DNA of 64,000 nucleotides from positions 1 to 64,000 of the forward strand of contig NZ_PDWP01000003.1 in NCBI RefSeq assembly GCF_010093235.1. Reading direction: 5' to 3'. A program made the translations under genes and the position numbers. Below are positions 45,736 through 54,145 of this stretch, one piece after another. The first letter of the stretch is position 1. Every line of letters starts with the position of its first letter. Source of the stretch: Pseudoxanthomonas suwonensis (GTDB taxonomy: Bacteria; Pseudomonadota; Gammaproteobacteria; Xanthomonadales; Xanthomonadaceae). Below the pieces are notes generated by a model. That model was given only the letters and a program-made list of their open reading frames with translations. It was not told the DNA's origin and did no database searches.

Positions 45736-47249
45736 TGACGACATCCGCTCCCGGTATCGAATCCCTCCAGTCCCACGCCTCGCGCCTTGCCGGCGCCAGC
45801 ATCGCAGGGCTGCTGAAAGACGAACCGGGGCGGGTGGACGCCCACGCGCTGCAGGTGGGGCCGCTGTACGCGCCCTTCGCCCGCCAGCGCTACGACGCCG
45901 CGGCCTGGGACGCGCTGCTGCAGCTGGCCCGCCAGCTCGAGCTGCCGGTCGCGTTCCGGCGCCTGTTCGACGGCGAGAAGATCAACCTGACCGAGGGCCG
46001 CTCGGTGCTGCATACCGCGCTGCGCGGCGACCTGTCGCAGTCGCCGGTGGCGCGCCAGGCCTACGAGACCGCGGCGGCCGTGCGCCAGCGCATGTACGCG
46101 CTGGTGCGCGACCTGGAAGCCAGCGACGTCACCGACATCGTCAGCGTCGGCATCGGCGGCTCGGACCTGGGCCCGCGGCTGGTGGCCGACGCGCTGCGCG
46201 GCCCGCTGCCGGGCCGCTTCCGCGTGCACTTCATCTCCAACGTCGACGGCGCCGCCGCCCAGCGCGTGCTGGCGCCGCTGGACCCGAAGCGCACCGCGGC
46301 GGTGTTCATCTCCAAGACCTTCGGCACCCAGGAAACCCTGCTCAACGGCGCCATCGTGCGCGACTGGCTGGGCGGCAGCGGGCGCATCTACGCGGTCAGC
46401 GCCAATCCGGAGCGCGCCGCCTCGGCATTCGACATCGCGCCGGAGCGGGTGCTGCCGATGTGGGACTGGGTCGGCGGCCGCTATTCGCTGTGGTCGGCGG
46501 TGGGCTTCCCGATCGCGCTGGCGATCGGCACGAAGGCGTTCGATGAGCTGCTGGGCGGCGCGGCGGAGTTCGACCGCCATGTGCTGGAGGCGCCGCTGGA
46601 AGCCAACCTCGCCGTGCGCCACGGCCTGACCGCGGTGTGGAACCGCAATGCGCTGGGCCTGGCCTCGCATGCGGTGATGACCTACGACCAGCGCCTGGCC
46701 CTGCTGCCGGCCTACCTGCAGCAGCTGGTGATGGAATCGCTGGGCAAGCGGGTCAAGGTCGATGGCAGCCCGGTCGATGGCGACACCGTTCCGGTGTGGT
46801 GGGGCGGTGCCGGCACCGACGTGCAGCACAGTTTCTTCCAGGCCCTGCACCAGGGCACCGGTATCGTGCCGGCCGATTTCATCGGCACGGTGCGCAACGA
46901 CGATCCGTACGCGCAGAACCACGAGGCGCTGCTGTCCAACCTGCTGGCGCAGACCGAGGCGCTGGCCAATGGCCAGTCCAGCGAGGATCCGCACCGCGCC
47001 TATCCGGGCGGGCGACCGAGCACCACCATCGTGCTGGACTCGCTGACCCCGGCTTCGCTGGGCGCGCTGCTGGCCATGTACGAGCACAGCGTGTACGTGC
47101 AGTCGGTGGCGTGGGGCATCAACGCCTTCGACCAGTTCGGCGTGGAGCTGGGCAAGCAGGTGGCCAATACCCTGCTGCCGGCGCTGCGTGGCGAGGGCCA
47201 GGCGCAGGATCCGGTTACCGCTTCGCTGATCGCGCGCCTGCGCGGCTGA
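45735..47249 (+). CDS. pgi: Glucose-6-phosphate isomerase
   Basis: Interconverts glucose 6-phosphate and fructose 6-phosphate. The 504-residue protein has [45 protein letters not shown] with the family signature, the catalytic Glu region and His in [10 protein letters not shown], and the Lys in [10 protein letters not shown]. Slightly shorter than E. coli Pgi (549) as in many xanthomonads. It is coupled to panD and ends next to a palindromic repeat. Confidence 0.97.
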   Translation: MTTSAPGIESLQSHASRLAGASIAGLLKDEPGRVDAHALQVGPLYAPFARQRYDAAAWDALLQLARQLELPVAFRRLFDGEKINLTEGRSVLHTALRGDLSQSPVARQAYETAAAVRQRMYALVRDLEASDVTDIVSVGIGGSDLGPRLVADALRGPLPGRFRVHFISNVDGAAAQRVLAPLDPKRTAAVFISKTFGTQETLLNGAIVRDWLGGSGRIYAVSANPERAASAFDIAPERVLPMWDWVGGRYSLWSAVGFPIALAIGTKAFDELLGGAAEFDRHVLEAPLEANLAVRHGLTAVWNRNALGLASHAVMTYDQRLALLPAYLQQLVMESLGKRVKVDGSPVDGDTVPVWWGGAGTDVQHSFFQALHQGTGIVPADFIGTVRNDDPYAQNHEALLSNLLAQTEALANGQSSEDPHRAYPGGRPSTTIVLDSLTPASLGALLAMYEHSVYVQSVAWGINAFDQFGVELGKQVANTLLPALRGEGQAQDPVTASLIARLRG

Positions 47250-47261
47250 GCCGGTTTCAAA

Positions 47262-47339
47262 CCGGGGTCAGGGTGCGATTTCCATCGTCGGAATCAGGCA
47301 CGAAAACGGAATCGAGTGGAAATAGCACTCTGACCCCGG
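47262..47339. repeat. 78-bp palindromic repeat element between convergent genes
   Basis: Terminal inverted repeats of 23 bases (47262-47284 / 47317-47339) match at 21 positions, reading CCGGGGTCAG outward from both ends. A separate 15-base palindrome (CCGGTTT-C-AAACCGG, 47251-47265) abuts the left end. There is no coding capacity. It lies between pgi and a convergent gene, the usual place for REP/REPIN-like or MITE elements. From memory, GGGGTCAGAGTGC termini occur repeatedly in Xanthomonadaceae near REP-associated transposases; no such transposase is in this window. Confidence 0.6.
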
Positions 47340-47353
47340 CACTGCTCCCGGTT

Positions 47354-47620
47354 TTAACTGCGCGACAGGTATTCCTGCATCAGCGCCAGCTGCTCGATCG
47401 CCTCCGGGTGGCCCGCCGCGGCGGCCGCCTGCACCTGGGCCAGGTCGGGATGGCGTACCACCAGCACGATGTCCTCGCATCGTGGGCACAGGTACTCGCT
47501 GAGGTCCTCGTGCGGCTCCAGGGTCATGGCGCGGCTGTCGCCTTCCCATTCGCAGGCGGCGCAGGTGACGGCGCGCAGGCGCCATCCGGGCTCGAAGTAG
47601 TCGTCGATCAGCAGGGGCAC
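47354..47620 (-). CDS. Small Cys-rich (zinc-ribbon-like) protein
   Basis: An 88-residue protein I do not recognise. Two CxxC pairs (CAAC near 20 and CPRC near 48) are spaced like a zinc ribbon, followed by an acidic/helical tail ending EAIEQLALMQEYLSRS. The GTG start lies 13 bp after the stop of the upstream lipoprotein esterase, so the two are probably one operon. The frame is also open upstream through the esterase gene, but that portion is a shadow. Confidence 0.6.
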   Translation of the reverse strand: MPLLIDDYFEPGWRLRAVTCAACEWEGDSRAMTLEPHEDLSEYLCPRCEDIVLVVRHPDLAQVQAAAAAGHPEAIEQLALMQEYLSRS

Positions 47621-47633
47621 GGGAAGGTCCGGT

Positions 47634-48428
47634 TCAGGGCAGGCGCTGGGCGAACAGCCATTCCCACATCGCGGGATCGGCATAGGTCGCGTCCCAGGCA
47701 TTGTGGTTGCCTTCGGGGTATTCGGTATAGCGGAAATCCGCGCCTGCCTGGCGCGCGAGTTCGTACACGCGGCGGGTGTCGTGCGGCAGCACCAGGTCGT
47801 CGCGGGCGCCATGGAACATCCACACCGGCAGGGGGCGCAGGCGTTGCACCAGCGCGGCATGCGGATTGGGCGCGTCGGCCACGGGGGTGACGTAGAGGGT
47901 AGGGCGTACCGCGCGCGGCGCGAGCACGCCGGCGCATACCGGCACCAGCGCGGCGAAGCGGTGCGGCGCAAGCAGCGCGACCTCCCAGGTGCCGTAGCCG
48001 CCCATCGACATGCCGGTGGCATAGGTGCGCGCCGGGTCGCCGCTGAATTCGGCGCTGGCGGCATCCAACGCCGCAAGGGCCATGCGCGAGTTGGCACCGG
48101 TCCATTCCTCGCCCTGGGCCACCTGCGGCATCACGACGAGCGCCGGGAATGCATCGGCATTGCGGCGCAGGTACGGGCCCAGGCCGGCAGTGGTCTGGGC
48201 ATGGCCGTCGCTGCCGCGCTCGCCCGAGCCGTGCAGGGACAGCACCACCGGCAACGGGCCTTGCTGGTGCGTTGCGGCTGGCACGAAGACCGCGTAGCGA
48301 TGGCTGCGGCCCTCGAACTCGAGGGTGCGCGGAACGATGGTGCCGGTAGCCGGCGGCGAAGGGCGTGTCTGGCAGGCGCTCACGAGCAGGCTCAGCAGCA
48401 GGGCGGGTAGCAGAAGGAACAGGCGCAT
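47634..48428 (-). CDS. Alpha/beta-hydrolase lipoprotein (PHB depolymerase/esterase-like)
   Basis: A 264-residue lipoprotein with lipobox LVSAC near residue 19. The fold is alpha/beta hydrolase: oxyanion region LHGSGERGSDG, nucleophile elbow GMSMGGYGTW, Asp in GARDDLVLP, His in GNHNAWDATY. This pattern is found in esterase D/prolyl-oligopeptidase-like secreted esterases. Substrate unknown; membrane-tethered facing the periplasm. Start at 48428 has GGAGG about eight bases upstream; a start 39 bp upstream is less likely. Confidence 0.82.
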   Translation of the reverse strand: MRLFLLLPALLLSLLVSACQTRPSPPATGTIVPRTLEFEGRSHRYAVFVPAATHQQGPLPVVLSLHGSGERGSDGHAQTTAGLGPYLRRNADAFPALVVMPQVAQGEEWTGANSRMALAALDAASAEFSGDPARTYATGMSMGGYGTWEVALLAPHRFAALVPVCAGVLAPRAVRPTLYVTPVADAPNPHAALVQRLRPLPVWMFHGARDDLVLPHDTRRVYELARQAGADFRYTEYPEGNHNAWDATYADPAMWEWLFAQRLP

Positions 48429-48517
48429 CGGAAGGTCCTCCGCGACGGCAATCCAGCTTAGGCCCATTGGCTGCCAGGTGCGATCGACGCGGCCCGCCCG
48501 CGTCCGCCGGACATGCG

Positions 48518-48549
48518 AAGGGCCGGGCAGCCGTGGCCACCCGGCCCTT
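48518..48549 (-). terminator. Hairpin after the autotransporter gene
   Basis: A perfect 10-bp stem AAGGGCCGGG / CCCGGCCCTT (12-base loop) lies 10 bp past the autotransporter stop on its downstream side. No U-run follows, so efficiency is uncertain. Confidence 0.5.
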
Positions 48550-48559
48550 GCTGCCGGGC

Positions 48560-51274
48560 TCAGAACGCGTAGCGGTAACCGGCGGTGATGTAGGCGTTGC
48601 TGGAATCGCCCGCACCCTGTTCGGCGCCCACGTCCACACTCCAGTGCGCGCGCGGCGACCGCGCGTAATCCAGGCCCACCGCCGCCCGTGCGGCGTGCCC
48701 GGGCACGCGCTGGCCGGACACCGACACCTTCGCCTCCGGCGCGCCGGAGAACCAGCCGCCGAATCCGGCGCGGGTGTCGCCGGACAGCCAGCGCCCGGCC
48801 ACCAGTCCGCGGAACGCCAGGTTGTCGCGGAGCAGGGACAGGCGCAGGCCCAGTTCGCCGTAGCGGATGCTGGCGGTGTCCGCGCCCGCGGCCAGGCCCA
48901 GGCCCTGGGCGCCGCTTTCCGCGAACGCGCCCTGCCTCTGGGCGATCCAGCCGGCGGCGGCGAAAGGCGTCACGCCTTCGGCCAGGTTGCGCCCGGCTTC
49001 CACGCGGGTGCTCCAGGTGGTGTCCCTGTGGCGCGCCGACACGCCCAGGGCCTGGTCGCCGACCAGCAGCGTGCGCCGGGTGTCCACGGTGGCCCGGCCA
49101 TAGCCGAACGTGGCCGAGACATAACCAGGGCCGGCGGGAAGGCGGGCATAGAGGTTCAGGCCCAGGGTGTCGGCGTCGAAGTCGCCGCCGACGGCATCCA
49201 GGTCGGCGCGGCTGCGGCCGGTGCCCAGCGCGGCGCCGGCGACCAGCGTGCCGAAGTCATGGTCCACGCCCACGGTCAGGCCGGTGCTGCGCCAGTCGGC
49301 GTCGGCGTAGCCGCGGCGCTCGAAGGCGCCGTCCTGGGCGGTCGCGCTGACCCAGGCGCCGGCGTTGGCGGGGTGCAGCGTGGCCACCCGGTCGGCCAGC
49401 AGCTGGTCGGCGGCGACGGCCTGCTGCACGGCGACGGCGCGTGCGGTGCCGTGCACCTCGGCGGCCAGGCTGGCCAGCGAGGCTTCCGCCCGGGCCACGG
49501 TCGGCACGCTGGCCAGCTGCCCGGCCAGTTCGACCAGGCTGTCGTTGCCCGTGCCGCGTGATGCCTGCGCCGCGTAGTCGAGCAGGCTGTCGGCGATGGC
49601 GGCGCCCTCGACCACCGTGGCGGCCGCGCCGCGCGCGGTGGCGGTGGCGGCCGCGCTGGTGCGGGTCAGCTTCGCGTCCAGGGCATTGGCGCCGTAATCC
49701 AGCTCGGCCGTGTAGAAGAAGCCGCTGCCATAGCCCACGCTGGAGAACGTGCCGGTGCGCGAGCCGTAGTCGACCAGGCGCTCGACCTCGCCGACCTGGT
49801 AGGCGGACGCGGGGGCGAGCAGGGCGAGGGCGCCGCCGAACGTGGCATGGCCCTGTACCTGCAGTGGCTTGCCCACGGCGATCGCGGTGGTCGCGCCCGC
49901 ATCGGCCCTGAAGTCGCCGCCGATCCTGCCGGCCCCCTGGAAGGTCGCGCCGCTGGCGACGCGGACGCTGCCGCCGGTGCCGTTGGCCAGGAACAGGTAG
50001 CCGCGCTGTACGTGGGTCAGGCCGGTGTAGGTGTTCCTTCCGGCCAGGGTCAGGGTGCCCGCGCCGGTCTTGACCAGGCCGCCCGTGCCATGGATGTCGT
50101 TGCCGAACACGTAGCTGCCGTGCGGCACGTCGGCGGTGAAACTGCCCACGAACGCGCCGGGCCCGTGCACGGCCTTCTCCACGTCCAGCAGGCCCCAGCC
50201 GTAGACGGCGTCGACGCCCGGGGCGCCGAGGTCGGAGGCCGTGGTCAGGATGGTCTGCTGCACGTTGGCCGCGCTCATCCAGGGGAAGGCCTGCCACACC
50301 AGTGCCGCGGCGCCGGTGACGGCGGGGGCGGCCAGCGAGGTGCCAGACGCCAGGCCCTGGAACTGCGTGCCCTTCACCGCGGGGATGGCCACCAGGCCGG
50401 GCGCCGCGAGGCACCACTGGGCGGCGCGTCCGCAGGCGTTGCTGTAGCTCTCCAGGCCGGTGACCGCGCCCTTGCCGTCGACGGTCACGGCCGCGACCGC
50501 GAGCAGGTGCCCGTTCCAGTCCGCCTTGAAGCGCGGCATCAGCGTGATGGTGGATGGGTCGGGCTTGGAGTCGTTGCCGGCGGCGGCCACCAGCAGGCCG
50601 TCGACGTCCACCACCCCGTGCAGCGAGCGGGCGTAGCCCTCGGCCTGCTGGCGCAGGTAGTCCTCATTGTCGAAGTCGCCGCCGATGGACCAGTTGAACA
50701 GCCGCACGCCGGCGGCGGTCATGTCGGCGATGGCGTCCTCCGCGGCGCGCGCGGTGCACCAGTTGTTGTAGCAGTTGACGCCCCAGTAGATGTCGGCCCC
50801 GGGCGCGACACCACCGCCGAAGCTGCCGACCGCGCGGCCGGCCAGCGCGGTCGCGACGACCGCGCCGTGGCCGTAGTTGTCGTAGTCGCTCTTGCCGGTG
50901 TAGTCGCGGTACCAGGCCACGCGTCCGTCGAGCGGTGCGTACGCGCCCTGGTGCTGGCCGTCGAGCACGCCGACCTTGACGCCCTTGCCGGTGAAGCCGG
51001 CCTCGTGCGCGCTGGCGGCATTGGTCGTGACCAGCAGGTTGTCCCCGACGCCGGTGTACCGATAGGCGCAGGGCTTGGGGCCGCCGGTATTGGTCGCGCG
51101 CGGGTCTTCGCAGGTGCCGCCGGTCGGTGGCGGATCCGGCTGGGACGGGGGCGGCTGCGGAGGCTGGGCCGGGGCGACCGGGGAGTTGGACTTCGTGCCG
51201 CCTCCTCCGCCGCAGGCGGTCAGGGCCATGGCCAGGGCCATGGTGAGCGGGGCGCGGCGCAACGTCTTCATCAC
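48560..51274 (-). CDS. Subtilisin-like serine protease autotransporter with lipobox
   Basis: A 904-residue type V secreted protease. A signal peptide ends in a lipobox (MALTAC, Cys21), followed by a Gly run and a Pro-rich linker. The S8 peptidase domain (about 75-370) has the full triad: Asp105 (VGVLD), His136 (YGHGA) and Ser313 (ASGTSLAAP), with oxyanion Asn234. A passenger stem with a beta-helical autotransporter repeat (GTGGLVKTGAGTLTLAG near 395) leads to a C-terminal beta-barrel (about 640-904) ending in Phe. Lipidated subtilisin autotransporters are known (Neisseria NalP, Bordetella SphB1), where they process other surface proteins. Confidence 0.9.
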   Translation of the reverse strand: MMKTLRRAPLTMALAMALTACGGGGGTKSNSPVAPAQPPQPPPSQPDPPPTGGTCEDPRATNTGGPKPCAYRYTGVGDNLLVTTNAASAHEAGFTGKGVKVGVLDGQHQGAYAPLDGRVAWYRDYTGKSDYDNYGHGAVVATALAGRAVGSFGGGVAPGADIYWGVNCYNNWCTARAAEDAIADMTAAGVRLFNWSIGGDFDNEDYLRQQAEGYARSLHGVVDVDGLLVAAAGNDSKPDPSTITLMPRFKADWNGHLLAVAAVTVDGKGAVTGLESYSNACGRAAQWCLAAPGLVAIPAVKGTQFQGLASGTSLAAPAVTGAAALVWQAFPWMSAANVQQTILTTASDLGAPGVDAVYGWGLLDVEKAVHGPGAFVGSFTADVPHGSYVFGNDIHGTGGLVKTGAGTLTLAGRNTYTGLTHVQRGYLFLANGTGGSVRVASGATFQGAGRIGGDFRADAGATTAIAVGKPLQVQGHATFGGALALLAPASAYQVGEVERLVDYGSRTGTFSSVGYGSGFFYTAELDYGANALDAKLTRTSAAATATARGAAATVVEGAAIADSLLDYAAQASRGTGNDSLVELAGQLASVPTVARAEASLASLAAEVHGTARAVAVQQAVAADQLLADRVATLHPANAGAWVSATAQDGAFERRGYADADWRSTGLTVGVDHDFGTLVAGAALGTGRSRADLDAVGGDFDADTLGLNLYARLPAGPGYVSATFGYGRATVDTRRTLLVGDQALGVSARHRDTTWSTRVEAGRNLAEGVTPFAAAGWIAQRQGAFAESGAQGLGLAAGADTASIRYGELGLRLSLLRDNLAFRGLVAGRWLSGDTRAGFGGWFSGAPEAKVSVSGQRVPGHAARAAVGLDYARSPRAHWSVDVGAEQGAGDSSNAYITAGYRYAF

Positions 51275-51713
51275 TTCCTCTCGCTTTCCGATCCGGTGCC
51301 CTGTCCCGGCGCGCGGGTATCGCGGACCGGGGTGGTGCGGGGGCGTCCAGCCCTGCTGCGCGCGGCGCGTGGGCTGTCGGTTGCTGGGATCGGCGGGAGG
51401 GGAAGTAACTGGAGGACGGATTGCTCAAATCCGCATTCAGATACCTGACGGTCGTGTGAAGTGGGCTCGCCGGCACACGACGGCGCCGGGACCACATGTC
51501 GGCTCAGCGGATGGAGCGTGGGGTCATCGCGCCGCGATGGCGGGGCCGTGCGCGGCGGCTGCGTGCGCCGGGCGCGAGGAGGAGCGGCCAGGGCCCGGCG
51601 AGGCGCTTCCATGCGCCGGTACGTGTCCCGGGAGCGAGCCCGCTACCCACGCCGGCGGCGTACCACGGAGCAAGGGCCTCGCGGTCAACGCTCTGGTGTC
51701 CGCAGGGGGCCGC
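51275..51713. other. Gene-free interval upstream of the autotransporter
   Basis: About 440 bp between the autotransporter start and the 3' end of the ligase gene. The autotransporter promoter must lie here; a relatively AT-rich stretch (about 51400-51460) is the likeliest place. Open frames on both strands lack family motifs and ribosome-binding sites. Confidence 0.45.
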
Positions 51714-52580
51714 TCAGCGCTGCGGGTCCGGAGGCGGTAGCTCGTGGCGGATGCGCAGGAAGCGCGGAAAACGGGGCAGGCCGTTGCCGGTCAGCCCGCT
51801 GTAGCGGTAGGTCACCCAGCTGCCGATCGGCGGCGGATCCTCCCGCTGGGCATCCGTGAAGCCACCGCCGAGGCGGAAGCTGCGCCCATCCGGGGTCCGG
51901 ACCAGCAGGGCGCCCATGCGCCCCTGGTGCCGGCCCTTGCCGGGCAGGTGCGCGACCACCTGCGCTTCGGCGTCCTCGTGCGGCTTGTACTTGAACAGCA
52001 CGTCGCTGCGGCCGGGCCGGTAGAACGCGTCGGCCCGGTGCAGCATCAGGCCTTCGCCGCCGGCCGCGACCACCCGTGACAGCTCGGCGTCCAGCGCCGC
52101 GGTCGACGTGAAGCGGCGCTGGTCCACCAGGACCAGGCTCGGACTGCGGGTGCCGGCCACCAGCTCGCGCATGCGCTGCACGCGCTGCGCGAACGGCCCT
52201 GGATGGGCGGGCAGGTCGAACAGCATGAAGCGCACGTGGCCCCAGTCGCGTGGATCGCCACCGGTGCGGCGTACCAGGGCGCTTACCTCGTCGAAGCGGC
52301 CGCGTCCGGACCACAGCTCCCCGTCCATCGGTTCGGCCGGCCAGCCACGGGTGAAGCCTTCCGGCGGCACGATCGGGGCGCCGCCGCGGGTCAACAGCCG
52401 GCGACCGTCCCAACGCGCGCGTACCCCGTCCAGCTTCTCGCTGACCAGGAAGGCTTCGACCGGCAGGCCTCCGCGCCAGGTGGAGGCCAGCATCGGTGCC
52501 GGCGCGGACGCCGGGGACGGCAGCGCTGTTGGAGCCAGCAGGCAGAGCAGGGCGACGAGGCAGGACAGCAGGCGACGCAT
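51714..52580 (-). CDS. LigE-type periplasmic ATP-dependent DNA ligase
   Basis: A 288-residue minimal ATP-dependent ligase with a clear N-terminal signal peptide (MRRLLSCLVALLCLL... to about Ala26). The adenylated Lys49 lies in SEKLDGVRARW; further nucleotidyltransferase motifs are MDGELW, EGLMLHRADA and VLFKYKPHEDAEA (motif V), then an OB-fold. Lig E enzymes of Haemophilus, Neisseria and other gammaproteobacteria are periplasmic, nick-sealing and possibly tied to DNA uptake or biofilm DNA. It stands alone between mgtE and the autotransporter. Confidence 0.88.
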   Translation of the reverse strand: MRRLLSCLVALLCLLAPTALPSPASAPAPMLASTWRGGLPVEAFLVSEKLDGVRARWDGRRLLTRGGAPIVPPEGFTRGWPAEPMDGELWSGRGRFDEVSALVRRTGGDPRDWGHVRFMLFDLPAHPGPFAQRVQRMRELVAGTRSPSLVLVDQRRFTSTAALDAELSRVVAAGGEGLMLHRADAFYRPGRSDVLFKYKPHEDAEAQVVAHLPGKGRHQGRMGALLVRTPDGRSFRLGGGFTDAQREDPPPIGSWVTYRYSGLTGNGLPRFPRFLRIRHELPPPDPQR

Positions 52581-52680
52581 CGGCAGGACGGCGGCGGCGG
52601 GAGCCGCAGCTTCCCGCGACGCGCCGGCACGCGGAATCGGCCGATGCCGGCCCGGCCTGTAGGAAATCGCTGCGGTGCCG

Positions 52681-54042
52681 TCAGTGCAGCAGGATGGCCG
52701 TGGCCAGGCCCAGGAAGCAGAAGAAGCCCATCACGTCGGTGACGGCGGTGACCACCACCGTGCCGGCCACGGCCGGATCGATGTTCATCCGCCGCAGCAG
52801 CAGCGGCAGCAGCACGCCTGCGGCGGCCGCCGCGCAGAAGTTGATCACCAGCGCCAGCGCGATCACCAGCGACAGCACCGGATCGTGGAACCAGAGCAGG
52901 GCGATGAGGCCGACGATGCCGCCGATCAGCACGCCGTTGATCAGGGCGACGCGGATTTCCTTCCACATCAGGATGCCGGCGTTGCTCGAGCCCACCTGGC
53001 CGAGCGCCAGGCCGCGCACCATCAGGGTCAGCACCTGCACCGCGGCGTTGCCGCCGATGCCGGCCACGATCGGCATCAGCACCGCCAGCGCCACGATCTT
53101 CTCCAGCGTGGCCTCGAACTGGCCGATCACGCCGGCGGCCATGAACGCGGTGAACAGGTTGATGCCCAGCCACACCACGCGGCCGCGCACGGCGCGCTTG
53201 ACCGGCGAGAACAGGTCCTCGTCCTCGTCCAGGCCGGCGGCGCCCAGCGCCTGGTGCTCGGCCTGCTCGCGGATGATGTCGACCACGTCGTCGATGGTGA
53301 TGCGGCCGAGCAGGATGTTGTTTTCGTCGACCACCGGCGCCGACACCCAGTCGTGGTCGGAAAAGCGGCGCGCCACTTCCTGCGCGCTCTCGCCCACGTC
53401 GATCGCCGGCTGCTCGTCGTCGATCAGGCGGTTGATCGGGGTGGAGTCCTCGTGGGTCACCAGTGCCGCCAGCGATACCCGGCCCAGGTACTGGTGGCGG
53501 CGGCTGACCACGTACAGGTGGTCGGTGTGGTCGGGCAGTTCGCCGCGCAGGCGCAGGTAGCGCAACACCACGTCGACGTTGACGTCGGCGCGCACGGTGA
53601 CCACGTCCGGGTTCATCAGGCGGCCGGCGGTGTCTTCCGGGTAGGACAGCACCTGCTCCAGGCGCTCCCGGTTCTCGCGGTCCATCGACTTGAGGACCTC
53701 GTCGATGACCGTGTCCGGCAGGTCCTCGACCAGGTCGGCCAGGTCGTCGATGTCCAGGTCCTCGACCGCCGCGACCAGCTCGTCCGGGTCCATGTCGGCG
53801 ATCAGGCTCTCGCGCACCTCGTCGCCGACGTGCAGCAGCACCTCGCCGTCGTCCTCCGGGTCGACCAGGCCCCACACCACCTCGCGCTTGCCCGGGGGCA
53901 GCGACTCGAGCAGGTTGCCGATCTCGGCGGGGGAGAGGGTGTTGACCAGCCGTCGCACCGGGCCGAGCCGGCCGCTGTCCAGCGCATCGGACAGCAGGCG
54001 AAGCTGGCGCGCGGTCTTGTCGTGGCGGACGGCTTCTGCCAT
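52681..54042 (-). CDS. mgtE: MgtE magnesium transporter
   Basis: A 453-residue Mg2+ channel: N-terminal acidic superhelical domain (about 20-130), two CBS domains (about 135-260, PDVVTVRADVNVDVVLRYL and ERWSAPVVDENNILLGRITIDDV-like segments) and five C-terminal helices with the conserved pore region GGNAAVQVLTLMVRGLALGQ. Family members close at high cytosolic Mg2+. It lies 103 bp downstream of ptsI on the same strand. Confidence 0.95.
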   Translation of the reverse strand: MAEAVRHDKTARQLRLLSDALDSGRLGPVRRLVNTLSPAEIGNLLESLPPGKREVVWGLVDPEDDGEVLLHVGDEVRESLIADMDPDELVAAVEDLDIDDLADLVEDLPDTVIDEVLKSMDRENRERLEQVLSYPEDTAGRLMNPDVVTVRADVNVDVVLRYLRLRGELPDHTDHLYVVSRRHQYLGRVSLAALVTHEDSTPINRLIDDEQPAIDVGESAQEVARRFSDHDWVSAPVVDENNILLGRITIDDVVDIIREQAEHQALGAAGLDEDEDLFSPVKRAVRGRVVWLGINLFTAFMAAGVIGQFEATLEKIVALAVLMPIVAGIGGNAAVQVLTLMVRGLALGQVGSSNAGILMWKEIRVALINGVLIGGIVGLIALLWFHDPVLSLVIALALVINFCAAAAAGVLLPLLLRRMNIDPAVAGTVVVTAVTDVMGFFCFLGLATAILLH

Positions 54043-54145
54043 GCGCGTCTCCGGGTTGGGGGCGGTGCCGCAACGGGAGGTGCGCGGCAGGTCAGGCGTT
54101 CATGGCCGGCATTATCCCCCGCGGCCGCCGCGTTTGGATAGGGCG

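Noticed and set aside
47634-48639. 343-codon frame overlapping the lipoprotein esterase in another frame
   Set aside because: Basic low-complexity translation in a shadow frame; the lipobox and catalytic triad belong to the 264-residue frame.
51271-51859. Several frames of 100-220 codons upstream of the autotransporter
   Set aside because: Arg/Gly/Ala-rich translations without motifs; they cross known gene ends and lack ribosome-binding sites.
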